DNA from: Rhodospirillales bacterium
GTDB taxonomy: Bacteria; Pseudomonadota; Alphaproteobacteria; Reyranellales; Reyranellaceae
Assembly: GCA_016699855.1 (NCBI GenBank)
Contig: CP064988.1
Location: 2,818,501 to 2,882,500 of the forward strand
DNA length: 64,000 bases
Direction of reading: 5' to 3'
A program made the translations under genes and the position numbers. Under the pieces are notes generated by a model. It was not told the origin of the DNA. It searched no databases and saw only the letters and a list, made by a program, of their open reading frames with translations. This document shows, one piece after another, positions 30,378-37,871 of this stretch. Position 1 is the first letter of the stretch. Every line of letters starts with the position of its first letter.

Positions 30378-31403
30378 CTACGTCCCCCCGACCTCCCGCC
30401 GGACGATCGCCGCGCCGGCGGCCAGCGCGCGCAGCTTGCCGTAGGCCACTTCCCGCGTCATCGGCGCCATGCCGCAGTTGGTGCAGGCCTGCAGCCGCTC
30501 GGCGTCGACGTGGCGCAGCGCCGCGCGCAGGGTCGCGGCCACCTGCTCCGGCGTCTCGACGGCGTCGTTGGCCACGTCGATGGCGCCGACCAGCACGGTC
30601 TTGTTCGGCAGCAGCGCGATCAGGTCGAGCGGCACGTGCGAGTTGGCGCATTCCAGCGACACCTGGCCGATGCGGCTGCGGTCCAGCGCCGGGAAGGTCT
30701 GCTCGTACTGCCGCCAGCGCTCGCCCAAGGTCGCCTTCCATTTGACGTTGGCCTCGATGCCGTAGCCGTAGCAGATGTGCACCGCCGTGGCGCAGCGCAG
30801 CCCCTCGGCCGCGACGTGCAGCGCGTCGATGCCCCACTCGACCGCCTCGCGCATGTAGACGTTGAACGCCGGCTCGTCGAACTGCACCACGTCGACGCCC
30901 AGCGCCTCCAGCTCGCGCGCCTCCTCGTTCAGCAGCCGCGCGAAGGCGAACGCCATGTCGATCCGGTCGCGGTAGTGCTCGTTGGCCAGCGTGTCGATCA
31001 AGGTCATCGGGCCGGGCAGGGTGAATTTCAGCTTGCGCGTGGTGGCGGCGCGCGCGACGCGGGCCTCCGCCGCGTGCACCGAGGCGCGGCGCGTCAACGG
31101 CCCGGTCACGGTCGGGCAGTCGGCCTCGTAGCGGTTGTCGCGGATGCCCATGCGGATCTTCTTCGCGAAATCGACGCCGTCGATCTCCGCGAGGAAGCCG
31201 TGCACGAAATGCTGGCGGGCCTGCTCGCCGTCGCTGACGATGTCGATGCCGCAGGCCTCCTGCTCGCGCACGCTCAGCGCCGTGGCGTCCATGCGCGCCT
31301 CCAGCAGCGGCGCGCCGTCGAGCGTCCACGGCGCCCACAGCACGCCGGGTTTGGCGAGCCAGGACGGCTTCGGCAGGCTGCCGGCGATGGTGGTCTCGAG
31401 CAT
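30378..31403 (-). CDS. Cobalamin-independent methionine synthase-like protein (MetE C-terminal domain)
   Basis: The 341-aa single-domain protein resembles the catalytic C-terminal barrel of MetE. It has TIAGSLPKPSWL at the start, DGEQARQHFVHGF, FTLPGPMTLIDTLANEHY, VVQFDEPAFNVYM, VHICYGYG (zinc His and Cys) and CTNCGMAPM (zinc Cys). Full MetE is about 750 aa with an N-terminal domain that is missing here. Such short forms may methylate homocysteine from other donors or act on other thiols. The ATG at 31403 is the homology start; the open frame continues upstream through repeat DNA. Confidence 0.85.
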   Translation of the reverse strand: MLETTIAGSLPKPSWLAKPGVLWAPWTLDGAPLLEARMDATALSVREQEACGIDIVSDGEQARQHFVHGFLAEIDGVDFAKKIRMGIRDNRYEADCPTVTGPLTRRASVHAAEARVARAATTRKLKFTLPGPMTLIDTLANEHYRDRIDMAFAFARLLNEEARELEALGVDVVQFDEPAFNVYMREAVEWGIDALHVAAEGLRCATAVHICYGYGIEANVKWKATLGERWRQYEQTFPALDRSRIGQVSLECANSHVPLDLIALLPNKTVLVGAIDVANDAVETPEQVAATLRAALRHVDAERLQACTNCGMAPMTREVAYGKLRALAAGAAIVRREVGGT

Positions 31404-31500
31404 GGCGTTTCCCTCGTTGGCGCTGTCCGCCGCCAAGCGATACCGCGCCGCGATTGGTTCCGCCAGCGCGTCGCGTTTCCACCTGCGCCGCCGCATTTCT

Positions 31501-31786
31501 CCCTCTCCGCCGCGAAGCGGGGGAGAGGGAAGGGGCCCGCGCGCAGCGCGGGTACGCAGTATCGGCGAAGCGCCGATACTGCGGCGGTGAGGTGGTCGTT
31601 GTGTCGGCAAGAACGCCGATCGTGAAAAGGTGCGTCCAGCTACGGAACGGCTCCGTCATTCCACGGACGTTTGATATCGCCGCCCGCGGTCATTTTATCT
31701 CGACCACGACAGATACGAAGACCACCTCACCCTCCCATCGCTTCGCGATGGGCCCCACCCTCTCCCCCGCTTCGCGGCGGAGAGGG
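31501..31786. repeat. Composite palindromic repeat, family A copy 2
   Basis: The order is hairpin CCCTCTCCGCCGCGAAGCGG with its complement, a GC hairpin, AGTATCGGCGAAGCGCCGAT, tag GGTGAGGTGGTCG, a core of about 130 bp, inverted tag CGAAGACCACCTCACC, a hairpin around ATCGCTTCGCGAT, and the outer CTCTCCCCCGCTTCGCGGCG arm. The core contains a GATATC segment similar to copies 1 and 3 but in inverted orientation. It fills most of the 512-bp gap 31404-31915, which has no gene. Confidence 0.8.
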
Positions 31787-31915
31787 AACAGATCGTCGCG
31801 ACCTCTCGCGTGTGAAGAGGGCGAAGGTCGACATCCCGCCGCGCGGTGTGCGACGCTGCGGCCACGAGAGGGAACCGGCCCGGATCGAGGCCGGAACCGA
31901 CAGGGGAGGCTTACG

Positions 31916-32890
31916 ATGATCACCCGCCGCGCGGCGCTCGCCGCCACAGCCGCGTCGCCGTTCGCGATGGCGTCCGCAGCCCGCGCCCAGGCGTTCCCGT
32001 CCAAGCCGATCCGCTTCGTCATCCCGTTCCCGGCCGGCGGCATCGTCGACGTGGTCGGCCGCTCGGTCGGCGAGCGCATGTCGGCGACGCTGGGCCAGCC
32101 GGTGGTCGCCGACAACCGGCCCGGCGGCAACACCGCCATCGCCACGGACATCGTCGCCAAATCGGCGCCCGACGGCCACACCTGGGTGCTGGCCACCGTC
32201 AGCCACACGGTCACGCCGCATCTGCAGAAGGTCGAGTTCGATCCGATCGCCGATTTCGCGGGCGCCGCCTATCTCGGCAACGTGCCGTCGATCGCCGTCG
32301 TGCCGGCGTCGTCGCCGTTCAAGACCATGGCCGAGCTGATCGCGCGCGCCAAGGCGGCGCCCGGCAAGCTGACCTATCTCAGCCCCGGCGCCGGCACCTC
32401 GATCAACCTCAACATGGAGCTGGTGAAGCTGCGCACCGGCGCCGACATCGCCGGCGTGCCCTACCGCGGGCTGCCGCCGGGCGTGCCCGATCTGCTGGAG
32501 GGCCGCCTCGATCTGGCGCTGCTGGCGCCGGTGCTGGCGACGCCGCACATCCGCGCCGGCAAGCTGCGCGCGCTGGCGGTGGCGGGCGTCCACCGGCACA
32601 AGGACGCGCCCGACGTGCCGACCTTCGCCGAGGCCGGCCTCGCCGATTCGGTGGTCGAGAGCTGGTACGCGATCCTGGTGCCGGCGCGCACGCCGGCGGA
32701 CGTCGTGGCGCGCATCCACGCCGCCGCCAACGAGGCGCTGAAGGATCCCGAGGTGCTCAAGAGGCTCGACAGCGCCGGCCTCGTGCCGCCGGCGGCGCCG
32801 GTGCCCTCGGCCGCCGTCGACGCGCTGCTGCGCCGCGACCTCGCCGTCTACGCCGACCTCGTCAAGCGCGCCGGCATCAAGGCGCTGTGA
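31916..32890 (+). CDS. Tripartite tricarboxylate transporter (Bug) substrate-binding protein
   Basis: The 324-aa secreted receptor begins MITRRAALAATAASPFAMASAARAQ, a Tat-like signal peptide with twin arginines at residues 4-5. Bug motifs follow: FPSKPIRFVIPFPAGGIVDVVGR, VVADNRPGGNTAIATDIVAKSAPDGHT, and GVPYRGLPPGVPDLLEGRLD. Bug proteins bind carboxylates for TctAB permeases; none is encoded nearby, and orphan Bug receptors are typical in such genomes. GGGGAGG precedes the ATG. The ligand is unknown. Confidence 0.88.
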   Translation: MITRRAALAATAASPFAMASAARAQAFPSKPIRFVIPFPAGGIVDVVGRSVGERMSATLGQPVVADNRPGGNTAIATDIVAKSAPDGHTWVLATVSHTVTPHLQKVEFDPIADFAGAAYLGNVPSIAVVPASSPFKTMAELIARAKAAPGKLTYLSPGAGTSINLNMELVKLRTGADIAGVPYRGLPPGVPDLLEGRLDLALLAPVLATPHIRAGKLRALAVAGVHRHKDAPDVPTFAEAGLADSVVESWYAILVPARTPADVVARIHAAANEALKDPEVLKRLDSAGLVPPAAPVPSAAVDALLRRDLAVYADLVKRAGIKAL

Positions 32891-32897
32891 GAAAATT

Positions 32898-32928
32898 GCC
32901 CTCTCCCCCGCTCCGCGGCGGAGAGGGC
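32898..32928. terminator. Hairpin between convergent genes (family A fragment)
   Basis: GCCCTCTCCnCC and its complement form a stem (32898-32928) 8 bp after the Bug gene stop and 17 bp before the end of the gentisate dioxygenase gene. It is a single outer arm of the family A repeat and could serve as a terminator for both genes. Confidence 0.55.
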
Positions 32929-32944
32929 CACAAATGCGCGCCGT

Positions 32945-33991
32945 TCACCGCCCGCCGCGGTCCTCGCGCCAGAGGTCGAGTTTCTCCTGGACGGGGCGGT
33001 CGCTGAAGCTGAACAGGGCGGACTCGCTCGTGGCGTTGTGCGTGACCACCGCCCAGCTCGGGACCACGAAATGGTCGCGCTTCCTCCAGCGCACCACCGT
33101 CCCGCCGATGCGCGTCTCGCCCTCGCCCTCGACCACCGAGAACACCGTGCCGTCGGTCGACCGGTACGGCGCCGTCGCGAAGCCCGCCGGCAGGAGCTGC
33201 ATGAACGTGCCCATCGTCGCGATCGGCGCGCCGCCATTGGCGGGGTTGACGTAGCGCAGCTTGTGGCCGTGGCAGGGATCGGGATCGCCGGCCCGCTCCA
33301 TCGCGCGCAGCGCCTCGCGCGTGCGCGCGTAGGGATAGTTGAATACCGGCGAGGCGCGCCGCGCCGTCTTGAAGTCGACCGGCAGCAAGCCGCTGCCGTA
33401 ACGGGCGTCGGAATCGCCGGTGGGCCGCGTCACGGCCTGCGCGTCCTCGGCGCCGTTCTCGGCGAAGCCGGCGTTGAACAGCGACACCATCGGGATGTCG
33501 AGCCCGTCGAGCCACACCATCGGCGCGGTCGAATCGTTGCCGTGGTCGTGCCAGGTCCAGCTCGGCGTGATGACGAAATCGCCCTCGCGCATGATCGTGC
33601 GTTCGCCCTCGACGGCGGTGTAGGCGCCCTCGCCCTCGACGATGAAGCGCAGCGCCGATTGCGTGTGGCGGTGGCTGGGCGCGATCTCGCCGGGCAGGAT
33701 CAATTGCAGCCCGGCGTACAGCGTGGGCGTCGCGCAGGCGGTGCCGCGCAGCGCGGGGTTCTCGAGGATCAGCACCCGGCGCACCGCCTCCTTGGCCGTG
33801 ATCAGCGCGCCGGACTCCATCAGGAACGGCCGCACCGCGTCGTAGCTCCAATGCGCGGGAACGTATCCCGGCGCCGGCGCCGGCGGCACGAGCTGGTGCA
33901 GCGACTCCCACAGCGGCGCCATCGAGAGCGCGCCGATGCGCTCGTAGAAATCGCGCCGTGCGTTGGCGCCGGTGGTGGGCGTCGCGTTCAT
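32945..33991 (-). CDS. gtdA: Gentisate 1,2-dioxygenase
   Basis: Ring-cleaving bicupin that turns gentisate into maleylpyruvate using Fe2+. The 348-aa length is typical. The first cupin holds the metal motif PSHRHTQSALRFIVEGEGAYTAVEGE, GDFVITPSWTWHDHGND and the DGLDIPMVSLF segment. The second cupin (about residues 265-335) contains TDGTVFSVVEGEGETRIGG and HFVVPSWAVVTHNATSE. The ATG at 33991 follows GAGGAGAGG. It is divergent from the downstream Bug gene. Nearby FAD monooxygenase and GST genes could supply the hydroxylase and maleylpyruvate isomerase of a gentisate route. Confidence 0.9.
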   Translation of the reverse strand: MNATPTTGANARRDFYERIGALSMAPLWESLHQLVPPAPAPGYVPAHWSYDAVRPFLMESGALITAKEAVRRVLILENPALRGTACATPTLYAGLQLILPGEIAPSHRHTQSALRFIVEGEGAYTAVEGERTIMREGDFVITPSWTWHDHGNDSTAPMVWLDGLDIPMVSLFNAGFAENGAEDAQAVTRPTGDSDARYGSGLLPVDFKTARRASPVFNYPYARTREALRAMERAGDPDPCHGHKLRYVNPANGGAPIATMGTFMQLLPAGFATAPYRSTDGTVFSVVEGEGETRIGGTVVRWRKRDHFVVPSWAVVTHNATSESALFSFSDRPVQEKLDLWREDRGGR

Positions 33992-34152
33992 CGTCCCTCT
34001 CCTCGGCGCGTCGATGGCGCGTCTCGACGCGCGGGTGGCGCGTCCTCGGCGTCTCCGGCGCGTCTTGCGCGGCGGCGCCGCGCGGGCTTCACTTCCGGTC
34101 GGAAGACGCGCGCAGGCTACAACGCGCCGCGCCCGACGGGGAGACGCCACCG

Positions 34153-35136
34153 ATGAAATCCACGCTGAACCGCCGCCACGCGCTTGTCGCCGCCGCCGCC
34201 GCGCTGGCCGCCCCCGCCGTGGCGCGGGCCCAGACCGGCCTGCCGGCGGGCACGATCCGCCTGCTGATCGGCTTCCCCGCCGGCGGCGGCACCGACGTCA
34301 TGGGACGTATCGTCGTCGAGAAGATCCGCGAGCGCACCGGCGTCAACATCGTGGTCGAGAACAAGGGCGGCGCCAGCGGCACGGTGGCCGCCGAGCAGCT
34401 CAGGAACGCCGCGCCCGACGGCCTGACCCTGATGCTGGCGCCGATCGCCTCGACGGTGATGGCCAAGCTGACCTACTCCAAGCTGCCCTACGATCCGCAG
34501 ACCGATTTCGCGCCGATCAGCCTGCTGGGCACCTTCCAGCTCGCCTACGCGCTGTCGCCGACGCTGCCGGTCAAGACGCTGGCGGAGTATGTCGCGTGGC
34601 TGAAGGCCGATCCCAAGCGCGCCAGCTTCGGCACCACGGCGATGGGCAGCCTGCCGATGTTCTTCGGCCTGATGCTCGGCGCCGGCATCGGCGTCGACCT
34701 GCAGGCGGTGCCCTACCGCGGCGCGGCGCCGCTGGTGCAGGACCTCTCCGCCGGCCAGGTGCCGGCCGGCACCGGCGCGCTGACCGATTTCCTGCAGCAC
34801 CACCAGAGCGGCAAGGTCCGCATCCTCGCCACCTCGGGCGCGCGGCGCGCGCTGGCCGGCCCGGATCTGCCGACCTTCACCGAGCTGGGTTATCCGAAGA
34901 TCGTCGGCGACGGCTGGCTGGGATTCTACGCGCCGGCGCGGACTCCGGTGGCGATCGTCGAGGCGTTCAACCGCGAGATCGTCGCCGCCGCCGCCGATGC
35001 CGGCGTGGCGGCGAAGCTGGCCGCCGCCGGGCTCGAGCCGCGCACCACGACGCCGGCCGGGTTCGCCGCCTTCGTCGCGGAGGAGATGGCGCGCTGGAAG
35101 CCCGTCGTCGCGGCGTCGGGCTTCAAGGCCGATTGA
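34153..35136 (+). CDS. Tripartite tricarboxylate transporter (Bug) substrate-binding protein
   Basis: The 327-aa Bug receptor has a signal peptide (MKSTLNRRHALVAAAAALAAPAVARAQ). It shows IRLLIGFPAGGGTDVMGRIV, IVVENKGGASGTVAAEQLRNAAPDGLTLM and VPYRGAAPLVQDLSAGQVPAG. It is divergent from gtdA with 160 bp between, so a shared promoter region and an aromatic-acid ligand are plausible but unproven. No TctAB permease is nearby. Confidence 0.88.
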   Translation: MKSTLNRRHALVAAAAALAAPAVARAQTGLPAGTIRLLIGFPAGGGTDVMGRIVVEKIRERTGVNIVVENKGGASGTVAAEQLRNAAPDGLTLMLAPIASTVMAKLTYSKLPYDPQTDFAPISLLGTFQLAYALSPTLPVKTLAEYVAWLKADPKRASFGTTAMGSLPMFFGLMLGAGIGVDLQAVPYRGAAPLVQDLSAGQVPAGTGALTDFLQHHQSGKVRILATSGARRALAGPDLPTFTELGYPKIVGDGWLGFYAPARTPVAIVEAFNREIVAAAADAGVAAKLAAAGLEPRTTTPAGFAAFVAEEMARWKPVVAASGFKAD

Positions 35137-35143
35137 GGCGCCG

Positions 35144-35932
35144 CTACTCCGCCGCCGCGCGCAGCGGCGGCGCGCGCCGGGCTGCGCGGTGGGCGCGGCA
35201 GGCCTCGGCGAAGGCGTCGAACAGCTTCATCGACAGCGGGTTCTCGCGCGCGCGGTGCTCGGGGTGCCACTGAACGCCGAACGCGAAGTTCGACGCGCCG
35301 GCGACGCTGACCGCCTCGATGGTGCCGTCGTCGGCCGTCGCCTCGACCACCAGCCGGTCGCCCGGCCGGTCGATGCCCTGGCCGTGCAGCGAGTTGACGT
35401 CGGCGGTGTCGGCGCCCCAGACGCGGCGCAGCCAGGTGCCGGGCACGATGTGGATGGCGTGCGCCGGCCCGTATTTCGGCTCAAGCTCGGCGATGCGCGG
35501 CGCGCGGTGGTCACGCCGGCCCGGCACCTCGTCGACATGCTGGTGCAGGGTGCCGCCGAACGCCACGTTCAGCTCCTGGATGCCGCGGCAGATCGCGAAC
35601 AGGGGCACGCCGCGCTCGATGGCGCGGCGGATCAGCGGCAGGGTGGTGTCGTCGCGGGCGCGGTCGGCCCCGACGCCGTGCCGGGCGGCCGGTCCGCCGT
35701 AGATCGCGGGATCGACGTTGGACGGGCTGCCGGTCAGCAGCACGCCGTCCAGCGCGTCGATCACGCTGTCGAGCTCGGCGTCGGTCTCGCCGCTGCCGAC
35801 CGGCGGCAGGATCAGCGGGATGCCGCCGACCACGTCGGTCACGGCCTTGATGTATTTCTCGCCGACGGCGTGCGCGGTCCAGCCATTGACCGTCCGGCGG
35901 CAGGCCGAGACACCGATGATCGGACGCGGCAT
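35144..35932 (-). CDS. Gamma-glutamyl-gamma-aminobutyrate hydrolase family protein (class I glutamine amidotransferase fold)
   Basis: The 262-aa peptidase C26 protein has PIIGVSACRRTVNGWTAHAVGEKYI, LTGSPSNVDPAIYGG, the nucleophile Cys in LFAICRGIQELNVAFGGTLHQ, and the His-Glu pair in FGVQWHPEHRARENPLS. PuuD hydrolyses gamma-glutamyl-GABA in putrescine breakdown, but other puu genes are absent, so the exact substrate is open. Its stop is 8 bp from the converging Bug gene. Confidence 0.88.
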   Translation of the reverse strand: MPRPIIGVSACRRTVNGWTAHAVGEKYIKAVTDVVGGIPLILPPVGSGETDAELDSVIDALDGVLLTGSPSNVDPAIYGGPAARHGVGADRARDDTTLPLIRRAIERGVPLFAICRGIQELNVAFGGTLHQHVDEVPGRRDHRAPRIAELEPKYGPAHAIHIVPGTWLRRVWGADTADVNSLHGQGIDRPGDRLVVEATADDGTIEAVSVAGASNFAFGVQWHPEHRARENPLSMKLFDAFAEACRAHRAARRAPPLRAAAE

Positions 35933-36068
35933 GGATCGAGGCGCTCCGCGAGGTTGATTCGCGGGATCATTTTCCGCCACGCCGCGCCGCGGCGCAACAT
36001 CGCCCCGCGCGGGTCCGCCGCGCTCCGGGCGCGCGGCGGCAATGGATGTGCGGTCTTCGACGTGTTTT

Positions 36069-36252
36069 CCCTTCTCCCCCGTCTCCGGGGGAGAAGGTGG
36101 CGCGCAGCGCCGGATGAGGGGCGCGGCGGCGCGTTCACACGCGATCACCGTTGTGGTGCACCCACCGACGAAGACGAAGACCCCTCATCCCCGCCGCGGC
36201 TGCCGCGGCGTACCTTCGGGCACCTTCTCCCCCGATGACGGGGGAGAAGGGA
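36069..36252. repeat. Composite palindromic repeat, family D
   Basis: The order is CCTTCTCCCCCG/CGGGGGAGAAGG hairpin, a GGCGCGCAGCGCC hairpin, tag GGATGAGGGG, about 65 bp core, inverted tag CCCCTCATCC, a GCCGCGGCTGCCGCGGC hairpin, and a closing CCTTCTCCCCCGATGACGGG hairpin. The outer arms and tags differ from family A but the architecture is the same. It occupies the 438-bp gap between the hydrolase and secB. Confidence 0.75.
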
Positions 36253-36370
36253 AGAATATGCGGCTCAGGCGTTGGCCTGGAGCTTCCCCGCATCGCTTGT
36301 GCGCCTCCGACCCGCGTGATACCGCACCGCCCGACCGCGACCGAACCACGTCCGACCGACAGGAGCCGAC

Positions 36371-36841
36371 ATGACCGACACGTCCGAAGCCGCCGCGCCG
36401 CCGCTGACGGTGCACGCGCAGTACATCAAGGACCTGTCGTTCGAGAACCCGCGCTCGCCGCACAGCCTGATGGAGCAGGGCCAGCCGCAGCTCGGCCTCA
36501 ACGTGCTGGTCAAGACCCGCCAGCTCGACGGCTCGACCTACGAGGTCGCGCTGGTGGTCGAGGCGGACGCGAAGATGGAGAACGGCGACGTGCTGTTCAA
36601 GCTGGAGCTGGTCTATGGCGGCGTCTTCACGCTGGGCGCCGTGCCGCAGGAGGCGGTCGGCCCGATGCTGCTGATCGAGTGCCCGCGTCTGCTGTTCCCG
36701 TTCGCCCGCGCCGTGGTCGCGAACACCACCCGCGAGGCAGGCTTCCCGCCGCTGCAGGTCGCCCCCGTCGACTTCGCGGCGCTCTACCGCCAGCAGCTCG
36801 AGAACGCCGGCGCCGGCGATCCGCCGATCGGCACGGCGTAG
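36371..36841 (+). CDS. secB: Protein-export chaperone SecB
   Basis: Tetrameric chaperone that keeps preproteins unfolded and hands them to SecA. At 156 aa it has the family core VHAQYIKDLSFENPRSPH, YEVALVVEADAKMENGDVLFKLELVYGGVFTLG, IECPRLLFPFARAVVANTTREAGFPPLQVAPVDFAALYRQQ. CAGGAG precedes the ATG. The last eight codons (DPPIGTA and stop) are the first unit of a tandem repeat that continues past the gene. The family normally ends with a short variable tail, so SecB itself is intact. Confidence 0.96.
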   Translation: MTDTSEAAAPPLTVHAQYIKDLSFENPRSPHSLMEQGQPQLGLNVLVKTRQLDGSTYEVALVVEADAKMENGDVLFKLELVYGGVFTLGAVPQEAVGPMLLIECPRLLFPFARAVVANTTREAGFPPLQVAPVDFAALYRQQLENAGAGDPPIGTA

Positions 36842-37045
36842 AAAGCCTTCGGAAAGGGCGATTCTCGACGCCAGGGCGGCCGCCGATCCGCCGGTCGGCA
36901 CGGCGTAGAAAGCCTTCAGACAGGGCGATTCTCGACGACGCGGCCGCCGCCGATCCGCCGGTCGGCATGGCGTAGAAAGCCTTCAGACAAGGCCGATTCT
37001 CGACGGTGCGGCCGCCGGCGATCCGGCGGTCGGCGCGGCGTGGTG
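36812..37045. repeat. Tandem repeat of about 67 bp derived from the 3' end of secB
   Basis: Units start at 36812, 36879, 36946 and 37014 (periods 67, 67, 68), the last partial. Each begins GCCGnCGATCCGCCGGTCGG, contains GGCGTAGAAAGCCTTC and ends around GATTCTCGACG. The first unit contains the secB stop codon; the others repeat that coding tail and stop with a few base changes. There is no gene between 36842 and 37304. Confidence 0.85.
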
Positions 37046-37129
37046 GCGTCCCGGAACGGTGATCGTCGAGAGCGCCGGCGCCGGCCAGCGACCGGTCGGA
37101 ACGGCCCGGAAACGCCTCGAAACGGCGAT

Positions 37130-37162
37130 TTTGTATATTGTATACAAAATACAATATACAAA
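37130..37162. promoter_or_regulatory. AT-rich 14-bp perfect inverted repeat, candidate operator
   Basis: Arms TTTGTATATTGTAT (37130-37143) and ATACAATATACAAA (37149-37162) flank ACAAA. The inner TTGTATACAA (37138-37147) is a further perfect palindrome of GntR-type operator style. It is nearly 90% A+T in a GC-rich genome. It lies about 140 bp downstream of the 37305-37706 minus-strand gene end and after secB, so which gene it serves is unclear. Confidence 0.55.
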
Positions 37163-37304
37163 TCCCGAATCCGGCCTCGGCGACGGCCGCCGAAATCGCT
37201 CCGATGCCGTCAAATAAGGGTTTCGAATCGGCCGGGGCGTTTCGCCACGACGCCGGAAAAGGCCGTCGCGCGAACGCCGTCGTCGGCCCGGACGCGGCCG
37301 GACT

Positions 37305-37706
37305 TCAGCGTCGCTGGGCCGCGACGGAGCCGGCGCAGCGGTCGACCGGCAGGCTGCGCAGGGCCGGGTCGCGGGCCTCGGCGTGGCGTGCCTGCCAGCC
37401 GCCGCCCGAGGCGTAGAGGAACACGTCGAGATCGCAGGCGTCGCTGCGGAAGCGCACCAGCTTGGCGCTGGGCCCCTCGGCGCGCTCGAACACCGGCCGG
37501 CCGAAGGTCGACAGCACCTGCTGGTCGCTCATCGTCTTGATCGTCTCCAGCGGGATCGGCGTGCCCGGCCGGCTCGAGGAGAACGTGCCGGGCGTCGCGC
37601 TGGCCAGCGCGATCGTCGGCCTGTCGGCCTGCTCGCCGCCGCCGGTGCAGGCGCACAGCACCGCGCAGAGCGTCAGCGTGGCGGCGGAAAGCGGTCTCGG
37701 CGGCAT
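37305..37706 (-). CDS. Putative small lipoprotein
   Basis: The 133-aa protein starts MPPRPLSAATLTLCAVLCACTGGG with a lipobox (VLCAC, Cys about residue 20). The mature part has IKTMSDQQVLSTFGRPVFERAEGPSAKLVRFRSDACDLDVFLYASGGGW, which recalls the SmpA/OmlA-like fold (two short helices then strands) seen in outer-membrane assembly lipoproteins. That resemblance is weak. It is divergent from leuC with 165 bp between. Hypothetical function. Confidence 0.65.
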   Translation of the reverse strand: MPPRPLSAATLTLCAVLCACTGGGEQADRPTIALASATPGTFSSSRPGTPIPLETIKTMSDQQVLSTFGRPVFERAEGPSAKLVRFRSDACDLDVFLYASGGGWQARHAEARDPALRSLPVDRCAGSVAAQRR

Positions 37707-37871
37707 GATGGTTTCCCGGTCGGCAGGCGGCGGCGGCACATTACGCGCGCGACTCCGGCGCGCAAGCGCGAAACGCGTCCAAAGCGCGCCGCGGCGCGTC
37801 CGCGCGCGCTTGTGCGGCGCCGGCGGATGGCGGAACGTGGCGGCGCGACGCCAACGGAGGGATCGCTCGGG

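Noticed and set aside
36627..37213. Minus-strand frames in the secB tail repeats
   Set aside because: They consist of the tandem repeat read backwards, have no ribosome-binding site or known motif, and overlap the true secB end.
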